A stretch of 11,794 nt of DNA from the NCBI GenBank assembly GCA_016800925.1, contig JABCPU010001221.1:1-11794 (forward strand). The letters are read 5' to 3'. Within the stretch, counting starts at the first letter, position 1. Each line of letters opens with the position of its first letter. This document shows, piece after piece, positions 1-7,816 of this stretch. Source of the DNA: Suillus spraguei. Its lineage: Eukaryota; Basidiomycota; Agaricomycetes; Boletales; Suillaceae. The notes below the pieces were generated by a model. The model was not told the DNA's origin. It did not search any database and saw only the letters and a list, made by a program, of their open reading frames with translations. The position numbers and the translations under genes are program-made.

Positions 1-524
1 CTCAACATCAGCACATTCCGGTGCTTCATCACAATCAATAAGATCATCATCAGGCCCTAGGTACAAGTCCAGATCGTTGAACAAAGGCAGTTCCTCAGGC
101 TGAGCCGGGCATAAATGATCTGGATGGATGAATGAACATCCACAGTTGGACTATCTAAATGTGAAGTGAGAAACCTACCAGGAACTGCATCCAAGACATT
201 CGGAACACCTGATGACCCAGAATCATAGTCGATCTCATCATCCGGCCCAAGGTATACATCTTCACATGGATCTAATAAATGTCCAGTCAGCTGTAAGATA
301 CACTCAAAGCAACACATACCTGATGAAATCCGGGACTCAGTCTCATCATCCGGCCCAAGGTATACATCATCCAGTGCATCTGGTCCATCTCTGGTCAATT
401 GAGAGCTGTACTGAAAGCACAACATACCCAGTGAAATCCGGGAGTCGGTTGAGTCATCCACATCCATTGAGTTGTATTCAGTGACCGGAGGTTCATAAAA
501 TCTGACTGCTGGTTGAGATCTCAT
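1..524 (-). CDS. Unrecognised multi-exon gene, 3' part outside window, repeated YLGPDD motif
   Basis: I do not recognise this protein. Reading the minus strand, the ATG is at 524 with an in-frame TGA 12 nt upstream, so it is the first possible start. Exons I infer are 524-428, 379-320, 271-179 and 119 to the window edge. The introns are 380-427 and 272-319 (48 nt each, starting GTATGT and ending CAG or TAG, TGAC branch point) and 120-178 (59 nt, GTAGGT...CAG). All three are phase 1, so the spliced frame stays open for 123 codons and leaves the window. The predicted product is acidic, with DVYLGPDDE twice and DLYLGPDDD once, plus Asp/Glu-rich linkers; no signal peptide or membrane segment is seen. 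An unspliced reading of 155 aa is also open, but the paired donor, branch and acceptor sites in two repeat copies favour splicing. It is divergent from the gene at 744. Function unknown. Confidence 0.6.
235..450 (-). repeat. 108-bp tandem duplication containing an exon and an intron
   Basis: Two adjacent units, 235-342 and 343-450, have a period of exactly 108 bp. A 26-base match (TCATCATCCGGCC onward) starts each copy at 235 and 343. Each unit holds a 60-nt exon share plus a complete 48-nt intron with the same donor (GTATGT), branch region (TGAC) and acceptor spacing. The intron interiors have diverged considerably while exon parts and splice signals are better kept. Because 48 + 60 is a multiple of 3 and both introns are phase 1, the duplication keeps the frame. 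Confidence 0.8.
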
Positions 525-743
525 GATGTCTGATCAACTGATCAAACTGATTGATAACTGATAACTTCGAAGTTCAACACATGGCTGGCAACGGCCGAAA
601 GTTGAACCAAGACCAAACAAAGACAAACAATCAACGCTTATCAAGATTGTCCTTCAATTGTCTGGTTTCTTTTGAAACTTCATCCAAGTGATCACAGATT
701 TCAAACATATCTCAAGCTTTTCACATCTTTCAAGTCAATCCAA
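525..743. promoter_or_regulatory. Shared upstream region of two divergent genes
   Basis: This 219-bp gap separates the start codons of the minus-strand gene (524) and the plus-strand gene (744), so promoters of both must lie here or in untranslated exons. It contains short repeated words around 527-565 (variants of TGATCAACTGAT and TGATAACTGATAAC) and a pyrimidine-rich stretch before the plus-strand ATG. No clear TATA box is seen. The regulatory role is inferred from gene arrangement only. Confidence 0.4.
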
Positions 744-2880
744 ATGTCTACTTCAGTTGAAACCTCTTTGGCCAGTCTCAAGGCAACCACTGCTCAGATT
801 GTGGGCATCATCTCCGGGGCTCAGCTCATGCCTGCTGGCACTGGCCAAGCCCACCTTGCTCTGACAGCACAAGTCACTAATCTTGTGGTAAGTACCATTC
901 ATGTGTTAATTTTACTTTTGGTTTTTCTAAGATCTGGGTAGGCTGAGATAGTCCGGGAGCATGAGAAAAAGCCTTACATGCCCGGCATCATTGCATCCTG
1001 CTCCAAGGAGTTGATGAGAGTCAGGTCCATGACTCCCTGGGTGTGGCCAAACTGGCACAGCATCAGCCATGACGACCCCCAGGTGTTGAAACACTCCTGG
1101 CACAGCAAGATGTGTGCCTGGGAGGTGTTAGGTGACCATTCAGGTGATCTCCCTGTCATGCCTAACCCTTCCATTGGCCCAATCACTGTGGACCTTCCCT
1201 CCCCACCCGTCATCGCCGGAAATGTCGCTGGTTCTTCCACCCATGCCACCACCGAGCTCCGGGACAATGGAAAAGGTAAGGCGGTTGTTGCTGATCTAGA
1301 GCCGGAAGTGGAAGGGATCAGGAAGAGAAGTCCCCCATGATGTCTGGACACTCTTCCTCACCTCCGAAGTCAGCGAAGAAGGGTCACAAGCGGGTCAAGG
1401 CAACTCACCATGTGAAGCCGAAGGTGTTTGTGGAGTCAGAAGATGATGAAGACACAATTGTTCTGGTATGTTGTCCAGCTGATTCTTTTCATTCTCTCAA
1501 TTTTTTGTAGCCTATTTTGAGTGGAGTGCCGGTGCTCAACATGCCCTGGCCCTTCACAATGGTAGTAGGGATGTCCCATTCCCCACGTTCACCCCGTTCC
1601 CCAAAGAAGCAATTATTTGGTCCTGCTTCGGTAAGTAATATTTGTCGTCCAGCACTTGGAGAAATGCTTATATATCATCAGCTCATTGCCGGCAGTCCAC
1701 CCAAGGTGATGGTGAGTCATCATTCTTTGTCTGAACCTCCCGCCTATGCTTACCTATTGTCAGGCCACCTCTGGCAGTCATCCGGAGGTGGTTGAGACCC
1801 CCCAGGCAATGTCCAGCACTCCGGCTGAGGAACCTGCAGTCATGGATACAGGTGATATTCTCATTCCCGGCCCAGTGAGTACTCTAATGAATTCCAATGA
1901 GTCCATCAACTAATGGAACCCACAGAACAACCCCTGCCATTATTTCACCCAGGAGAATTGGCCCTGCGCCACTTGGTTGGACAGGAGGACCCGTGCTCCA
2001 TGTTTGTCATGCGTCCGCTGCGCCACCAAGAAGATCAAATGTGTCCCAGCATCAATGGGATCCCCACCCAAATGCATCCGAGGGAAGTCTACCACCTGGC
2101 AGACTTGCTCCAGGACACCTTCCAGAGCTCCCTCCAATGCGCCAGCTGCCTCGCAGTCCAAAACCCGAACTCGAAGTCAATCTCATGGCCCCTCCGGCAC
2201 TCTGGCTGTCCCTGCTGTGACCACACCCAAGGCACAGTCCCGTGGGTGCAGCAAGACAATCACTGCCACCAAGACACCTGCACCTGCACCAGCTAGTGAG
2301 TCACCCCAGTTTTCTATGACCATCTGACCTTATCTTTCACTTAGCTATTCCATCTTCGAGCACCGCAGTTCCTTGTCCGGCACTCGATGTGCCCATGCCG
2401 GATCTCCATTCCATGGCAATTGCAATTCGGGATGGTGCCACTCGAATTGCTCTTCCTGAGGCTCATGTGGCGGAGCAGGATGGTAAGATTGATACCCTGC
2501 AATGCCTCCATGAGGGCCTTTGTCGCAAAGTCATCGACCAGCACCCTTCATTTCCACTTCCCGACTCTGCTGTCAATGCAACCTTTTTGCTTGATCAATC
2601 TGTCCCCCTGTCCATCTCACCCCTCCCATCTGCACTTGCTCCCCTCATTGACTTGGATATGGCAGGGATGGAGCCTCCATCTCCGAAAGTTCAGCCAGCA
2701 TCTGTCATTGAGGGTTTCATATTTGAGCTCAGCCAGATTCAGCCTGAGGGTCCACAAATGTCCGGCAAAATTGTGGACTCGGATGATCCGGGCAACCTTG
2801 TGCCAGAATATGATTCTGATGATATGGATGTTGAGGTGAAGGTTGAACCCTCTGCTGATGAGGGTGAAATGGCTACATAA
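744..2880 (+). CDS. Unrecognised eight-exon gene with permuted Zn-cluster-like Cys motif and acidic tail
   Basis: My exon model is 744-887, 942-1275, 1326-1465, 1511-1630, 1682-1711, 1764-1874, 1926-2295 and 2345-2880, giving 594 aa ending at TAA. Introns are 45-54 nt with GTAAGT, GTATGT or GTGAGT donors. The 1276-1325 intron uses an AAG acceptor; the alternative is a one-base deletion near 1326-1336, because the unspliced exon stops at 1340 while homologous-looking coding continues in another frame. Residues 1-48 are Ala/Thr-rich and residues 49-130 Trp/His-rich. A basic Ser/Pro/Lys stretch follows the third exon start. Residues 297-332 are Cys-rich: C-x2-F-x6-C, then C-x2-C-x2-C-x6-C with KKIK before the last Cys. 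A basic Ser/Arg/Thr/Pro-rich segment follows, then a possible short helix near AEQDGKIDTLQ, and an acidic end (PEYDSDDMDVEVKVE). DNA binding is only suggested by the Cys and basic motifs; I cannot name the family. Confidence 0.65.
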
Positions 2881-3099
2881 GTGTATGTTCATCGATGTAT
2901 ATACAATGTTTGAATGAATGTCAGTGCTGGATGCCAAGTCTGGAAATCCAGAACTGGACAATGGAGATTCACAATGGATATTTCGCGACTTCCGGATATC
3001 CGGCTACCTGAAATACAACATACAATTTAAAGAATTTGAAACATCTCTGTCGAGTTACCTTGTGCCAGGTGCCGGGTCACATTGTGAAACATATCATTC

Positions 3100-3780
3100 C
3101 ATATATCTTAAGTGCCGAACCCCGGACCCCAGGACCCTGGAGTTGGGACTCATCACCATGTGACAGATATCGATCCACATATTTGATGTGCTGAACCCCG
3201 AACTCCGGCACTCGGGAGTTAGAACAATATGAGGCAATACAAAGATATTGATTGACACATGTTCAGTGCCGAACCCCGAACTCCGGCACCCAGCACTCGG
3301 GACTCAGGCCTTGGAACTTATAACAATGTGAAAGATGTCGATGCACATTTTCTATCACTGACCCCCGAACCCCAGCACCCAGGAGTTAGAAACATGTGAG
3401 GCAATACCAAGATATTGATTTACACATGGGGAGTGCCGAACCCCGCACTCTGGCACCCGGCAGTTGGCAATCTGGACTCGGGCCTCATAACCATGTGAAA
3501 GATATTGATCCACATATTTAACCACCCAACCCCGAATCCCAGAACCTGGGAGTGAGAACAATGTGAGTCAATACAAAGATATTGATGTACACATGTTGAA
3601 TGCCGAACCCCGAACTCCGGCACCCGGCACCCGGCACTCGGGACTTGGTACTCATAACACTGAGACAGATATCGATCCACATATTTTAACACTGAACCCC
3701 GAACCCCCCCATTCGTGAGTTAGAACCATGTGAGGCAATACAAAGTTGAGTCCCGAATCACGATCACCGAGTGCCGGGTT
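3100..3780. repeat. Alternating two-type tandem repeat in the left palindrome arm
   Basis: Two monomer types alternate. Type A has GTGAAAGATATYGATCCACATATT; type B has GTGAGGCAATACMAAGATATTGATTTACACATG. Each is followed by a GTGCCGAACCCCGAACTCCGG-type block of variable length. A-type linkers occur near 3163, 3330, 3495 and 3661, and B-type near 3230, 3398, 3563 and 3735, so the A-B dimer recurs about every 165-170 bp. Long open frames on either strand here are a by-product of the repeats. Confidence 0.65.
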
Positions 3781-4345
3781 ACCATGTGAGGCAATACCAT
3801 GATATTGATTTACACATGTTGAGTGCTGAACCCCGAGCTCCGGCACCCAGGAGTTAGCACAATGTGAGGCAATACCATAATATTGATTTACACATGTTGA
3901 GTGCCGAACCCCGAGCTCCGGCACCCAGGAGTTAGCAGAATGTGAGGCAATACCATGATATTGATTTACACAAGTTGAGTGCCGAACACCGAGTGCCGGG
4001 TGCTGGAGCTTGGGGTTTGGCACTCAACTTGTGTAAATCAATATCATGGTATTGCCTCACATTCTGCTAACTCCCGGGTGCCGGAGCTCGGGGTTCGGCA
4101 CTCAACATGTGTAAATCAATATTATGGTATTGCCTCACATTCTGCTAACTCCCGGGTGCTGGAGCTCGGGGTTCGGCACTCAACATGTGTAAATCAATAT
4201 TATGGTATTGCCTCACATTGTGCTAACTCCCGGGTGCCGGAGCTCGGGGTTCGGGGTTTGGCACTCAACATGTGTAAATCAATATCATGGTATTGCCTCA
4301 CATTGTGCTAACTCTCGGGTGCCAGAGCTAGGGGTTCAGCAGTCA
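3780..4345. repeat. 78-bp units in inverted tandem arrays (hairpin core)
   Basis: On the left, the word GATTTACAC recurs at 3807, 3885 and 3963, a period of 78. On the right its complement GTGTAAATC recurs at 4031, 4109, 4187 and 4272, with periods 78, 78 and 85; the last carries a 7-bp extra GGTTCGG-type duplication. Units share CAATATYATGGTATTGCCTCACATT, then CTAACTCCCGGGTGCCGGAGCTC and GGGGTTCGGCACTCAAC. The arms meet at about 4000 with almost no spacer, so more than 200 bp on each side could pair. Since 78 is a multiple of 3, both strands show open frames repeating a 26-residue block; I treat these as artefacts. Confidence 0.85.
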
Positions 4346-4619
4346 AAACAATGTGAAAGTCCTCGATCCACATATTGTATGTGCCGAACCCCGAACTCCG
4401 GCACCCGGCACTCGGGACTCGGGACTTCTGAGCTCCGGCACCCGGCACTTGGCACTCGGGACTTGGTACTCATAATGTGAAAGATCTTGAGCAACATATT
4501 GTCAGTGCTGAACCCTGAACCCCGGCACCCAGCACTCGCGACTCGGGACTCAGAACAATGTGAGGCAATAGACACCTATTGATCCACAAATTCTAAGTGC
4601 CGAACTCCGAACTCCGAAA

Positions 4620-4915
4620 TCTGGTAGTCTACTATTTAGGGGTTCACAGTTTGGTACTCGGGCTTTTGCACTTGAGACCAAAAACAATGTTAGGCAATAA
4701 AATGACTTTGATCCACACATTTTTGGTAGATATCTTTTTCATCTCAAATCTCCAATCTCGAGTGCCGAACCCCAAATCCCAAAATCCGGTAGTCTACAAT
4801 TTCGGGGTTCGGTCCTTGGGACTCAGACACATGTCAGGCAACAACAAAACCTTGATCCACACATTTTTGGTAGATGTCTGTTTTGTCTCGAATCTCGAGT
4901 TTCTAGTTTCAAGTT
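4620..4915. repeat. Direct repeat of about 144-166 bp in the right palindrome arm
   Basis: The phrase GATCCACACATTTTTGGTAG occurs at 4710 and 4854 (144 bp apart). GGTAGTCTAC occurs at 4623 and 4789 (166 bp apart), so the two copies differ by an indel. Flanking words such as CAATGTTAGGCAATAA and CATGTCAGGCAACAAC are the same site in the two copies. It is a diverged version of the A/B repeat of the left arm. Confidence 0.6.
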
Positions 4916-5115
4916 TCAGTACTCTGCACCTGCACCTGGCACTCAGCACTAGATGACTCCACACATGGACTTTAAATCTTTCACCTTGTGTGTTGTGTTT
5001 TGGGTGTCCGGGTATCTGGAATTCAGGAAATCTCAGTTTGCATCTCCAGTTTCGAGTTCCTGGATTTGGGACTTGGTACCCGGCACCCAGCACCTCAATT
5101 ATCGATGAATGTCAG

Positions 5116-5254
5116 ACATGATGAATTCAGGTTTTCGTGCTTCAGGGTTTAGATTTTGGTGGTTGATGGTAGGTATATGCACTCATAGGGTGCATGTATC
5201 CTATGTGTTTGATTCTCTGGTGGCTACATCAGCTGTACGTCTTTATGATACATA
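5116..5254. other. Short spacer with no recognised feature
   Basis: Between the palindrome end and the minisatellite there is about 140 bp of T/G-rich sequence. No gene, splice pattern or repeat of the neighbouring arrays was recognised in it. Confidence 0.4.
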
Positions 5255-5715
5255 TCTAGGCCCACCTGTATATGTAATATATTTTACCTCGGCCCACCCG
5301 TCTATGCAATAAATATTTTACTGCACCCTCGGCCCACCCGTATATGTAATATTCTCTCACCTCGGCCCACCCGTATATGTAATATTCTCTCACCTCGGCC
5401 CACCCGTATATGTAATATTCTCTTACCTCGGCCCACCCATCTATGCAATAATATTTGCCTTGCATCTCTCTTCAGCCCAGCTGTCTATAATATCCTACTC
5501 TACATACTACCCAGATGAGCCCACCCATCTCTGTCGGGGATTATATCCCCCTGGCCCATCCGTCAACATCAGAAATCATGTTTCCCTCGGCCCACCTGTC
5601 TCTCCCGAAAATACAAGTCTCCTGGCCCACCCATCTCCATCAGAAATAATATTCCCCCCGGCCCATCCGTCAACATCGAGGATATACATAACCTCAGCCC
5701 ATCATCCGCTGGCCC
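5255..5715. repeat. Minisatellite, 33-bp period decaying to degenerate copies
   Basis: GGCCCACCCG-type cores start at 5291, 5331, 5364, 5397 and 5430, so three successive periods are exactly 33 bp (CTCGGCCCACCCGTATATGT followed by AATATTCTCTCAC). From about 5470 to 5715 the GGCCCAYCC core recurs at looser 35-45 bp spacing with changed linkers (near 5551, 5588, 5623 and 5660). Thirty-three is a multiple of 3, which explains an open minus-strand frame repeating EVREYYIYGWA; this is not evidence for a gene. There is no retained-repeat/unique-spacer pattern, so it is not a CRISPR. Confidence 0.85.
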
Positions 5716-5789
5716 GTCTTTGACGGGATATTATGTGGGTCGGGTGACCCGTATAGTACGGAGTTTGTCACTGAAGGGGCTCGCTGTGA

Positions 5790-6439
5790 TGCTTCCACTT
5801 GCCGAATTCGTCCATAACTCTCGTCATCATTCAGCACGTGGCACCTCCCCATTTTACCTCATGATGGGTTATCATCCGAAACACCTCCCCAATTCACATC
5901 CCAAATCTGATATCCCTAATATAGAACAATGCCTCTCTATCCTAAACAAAGCATGTGACGAAGCATTAGCCGCTCATGAACTCTCTCGTAATACTATGCG
6001 TCAACGAATCACATCTAAATTTGTACCATTCACTAAAGGCGATAAGGTTTGGCTCGAAGCTAAAAACTTTCATCTCAGATATCCTAATTGGAAAATTGCA
6101 CCAAAATGCGAAGGACCATTCACTATCACTGACATCCTATCACCCATCACTTATAAACTTGCTCTGCCTGCACAATGGCATATCCACCCTGTCTTCCATG
6201 CCGCACTACTCTCACCTTATAAAGAAAATGATACTCACAGACCCAATTACGTCAAACCACCTCCTGATATCATAGATGGCGAAGAAGAACATGAGATTGA
6301 AGCCATCATTGGTCATCGTGGTTCTTCATCTCAATGACAATTCTATGTCAAATGGAAAGGATTCCCGAGTTCTGAGAATGAATGGATGAAAGAGAACGAA
6401 CTTGGTAACACCTATGATATTCTTACTTCTTACAAATGA
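5790..6439 (+). pseudogene. Ty3/gypsy chromovirus Pol fragment: integrase C-terminus plus chromodomain
   Basis: Translation from about 5793 reads like the end of a Ty3/gypsy integrase. LPLAEFVHNSRHHSARGTSP and the MMGYHP motif follow the catalytic core. A Lys/Arg-rich helix and VWLEAKNF come next, then a GPY/F-like module (KCEGPFTITDI, HPVFHAALLSPYKE). The chromodomain follows: EEHEIEAIIGHRG, then FYVKWKGFPSSENEWMKENEL, ending at TGA 6437-6439. A TGA at 6335-6337 splits the chromodomain where an Arg or Gln codon would be expected. Protease, reverse transcriptase, RNase H and the catalytic core of integrase are absent, as the fragment begins abruptly next to the minisatellite. In intact elements the chromodomain is thought to guide integration to marked chromatin. 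This copy cannot be autonomous. Confidence 0.9.
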
Positions 6440-6481
6440 GCACAACACTTATAAATATTATGTAATCAGGGATTACAACTG

Positions 6482-6798
6482 TTAAAACGGGGGTAATGTT
6501 ACAGTTCTATTTTTACTCATTCTATTACATTCCATAACATTCTATTGTATGATTCCTTTATCTTTTTCCCATTGGTTCTTCATGATTTAATCTCTGCTCC
6601 AATATTCTATCTCCGCTCCAATTACCTTATATATTCAGATACCATCCTGAGGCCCTATTTCTTTAACTTGACCTATGCAGACCAGGGCCTGCAATCTACT
6701 GCTTTACTTGAACAACTCATTCTAAGGAGAACACTAGACTTTGAACTTTTGATTACTAAGAGGTTTGTATAATGCCGAGCATAACACGAGGTGTCACA
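6482..6798 (+). mobile_element. Probable polypurine tract and 3' LTR of the gypsy fragment
   Basis: About 40 bp after the Pol stop is a purine-rich tract (AAAACGGGGGTAA, 6484-6496), the normal second-strand primer site. It is followed at once by TGTTACAG at 6497, a typical LTR start. A suitable end is ...GTGTCACA at 6798, which gives a 302-bp LTR starting TG and ending CA, and KDZ-like coding resumes right after. The right boundary is inferred from that resumption; the 5' LTR is missing, so neither length nor target duplication can be confirmed. Confidence 0.65.
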
Positions 6799-7456
6799 TT
6801 TCAAGCAGTTACTTCGCGCACATTGGTTTCCTGCCACAGTAACCAACCCAAGAACAGCATCGACATTTGTGGTCTTGGAATTGTTTTATATTCTTTCATT
6901 TGAGTCAAAAGTTTCGGCCTATGAATTTTATCATTGTTTGGCTCGACAAACTGACAATACTGGTATTACACTGATCTGTGTGAGTCTACCTTCTACCTTC
7001 ATCTTACTCTATCATTTGATCTGATGTGCTTACTCTTGCTTAGGACCGTTATTTGCTCTTCCTCTGAATGGTTATTGAGTGGAGAAACTGCAAGACTTTG
7101 AAACATTCAGGACATGGACATGACCCCAATGCTGTTCACTCTACTAATGATGGCAACTTGGTGGTGCTTTGCCCAGCCTGTCCTCATCCCAGTAAAAACC
7201 TGCCAGATGACTGGGAGACTGCACCTAACCAGTGCGTGCTTTGGTATATTGACGATTGTCCAGACTAGCTAACCAACAATCATTTTAGGTGGAAGTACGG
7301 ACTTTCCTTGCAGTCGATGCTAACTTTTGCCTCAAACATTGGATGGTATCTAGTGATGAAAAAGATCCTGGTCTCAGTTGTGGATGGGGGTATTTTGTAG
7401 ATGAGATGAGCTACAAACATCATTTGGACTCACTCACTGGGATCGCACAGGAGGTA
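6799..7456 (+). pseudogene. KDZ transposase gene, N-terminal part, disabled
   Basis: This is the start of what remains of a Kyakuja-Dileera-Zisupton (KDZ) transposase. Exon A (from about 6799 to 6979) encodes QLLRAHWFPATVTNPRTAST, FESKVSAYEFYHCLARQTDN. Intron 6980-7043 (GTGAGT...TAG) follows. Exon B (7044-7235) gives DRYLLFL, a TGA at 7065-7067, then MVIEWRN, HSGHGHDPNAV and LCPACPHPSKNLPDDWE. Exon C (7289-7456) gives FLAVDANFCLK, VSSDEKDPGLSCGWGYFV and GIAQEV, then the Tc1-like insertion. The B-C intron needs a weak GTGCTT donor at 7236 to keep frame; a better-looking GTGCGT at 7232 would break it. CLK stands where family members I recall have RLK. The usual upstream Cys cluster is absent, cut off at the gypsy LTR. 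The intact enzyme would act as an RNase H-fold DNA transposase in the nucleus; this copy cannot. Confidence 0.85.
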
Positions 7457-7665
7457 CAGTGGCTCAAAAAACTGTCCGCATGTTTTGACATTTTTCACTA
7501 TCTATGATATTGTGTGAGAATGAACAAATTCCTCAAGGACATACTTATACCACATTGTAGTATGGCTTCAGGGCTTTTATTTGAGCCCTACACCGTGGGA
7601 ATCGGCGGAGATATGGTGGAGATATAAGGCTTATAAAATGATGACTCATGTGGACAGTTTTTTGA
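7457..7665 (+). repeat. Left terminal inverted repeat of the Tc1-like element
   Basis: It matches the reverse complement of 8850-9058 without gaps; I count about 15 mismatches in 209 positions, 14 of them transitions. The outer word CTCAAAAAACTGTCCGCATG (7463 onward) recurs in inverted orientation at the inner end (CATGTGGACAGTTTTTTGAG, 7647-7666). These are candidate paired transposase-binding sites. A GGAGATAT direct repeat lies at about 7605-7625. Confidence 0.92.
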
Positions 7666-7816
7666 GTGTATATTAAAACTATATAAATCATTATTTATGA
7701 CACCATAAAAATCATGCCACTATTATATAAATTATAAAGTGGTGTCATTATGTTATTTTATGACTATATCTAACTATATAAACCAGAATATCTCATGTAT
7801 CATAGTCATAATCACC

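Larger units (their letters stand above)
2925..5104. repeat. Large imperfect palindrome (foldback-like element) centred near 4000
   Basis: The region reads as two long inverted arms. The outer 130 bp or so match by eye: reverse complement of 5092-4970 aligns with 2925-3050 (shared words TGCTGG, AAGTC, AAATCC, TGGAGAT, ACAACA), at roughly 70% identity with small gaps. The inner arms are tandem sub-repeats rich in GTGCCGAACCCCGAACTCC and CGGCACCCGG words. The spacing is symmetric: 2925 pairs with about 5092 and the core turns at about 4000. Long inverted arms made of direct sub-repeats are the hallmark of foldback elements. An 11-bp word, ATGAATGTCAG, flanks it at 2914-2924 and 5105-5115, but the right arm has about 12 unmatched bases before it, so the termini are not settled. 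The left end lies only 44 bp after the stop codon of the preceding gene. No transposase-like protein is encoded. Confidence 0.7.

Noticed and set aside
212..484. Plus-strand open frame of 90 codons over the 108-bp repeats
   Set aside because: It is the complement of the minus-strand exons and introns; the splice signals and acidic repeat motif support the minus strand.
1913..2839. Overlapping plus-strand frames at 1913-2296 and 2387-2839
   Set aside because: They are shadows of exons 7 and 8 of the 744-2880 gene, which have the splice-consistent frame and Cys motif.
3652..4311. Long open frames on both strands with a repeated 26-residue block (STCVNQYHGIASH-like)
   Set aside because: They follow from a 78-bp stop-free unit in inverted arrays; the same peptide appears on opposite strands of the two arms, with no start context or introns.
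5256..5465. Minus-strand open frame repeating EVREYYIYGWA
   Set aside because: It is the translation of a 33-bp minisatellite and has no other coding sign.
5291..5470. Regular direct repeats, possible CRISPR
   Set aside because: The repeats are contiguous with no unique spacers, and the setting is a eukaryotic genome.
7739..7816. Longer start for the Tc1-like transposase at 7739
   Set aside because: The added 26 residues are hydrophobic and unlike the family N-terminus, while the ATG at 7817 has a good context and begins the helix-turn-helix region.
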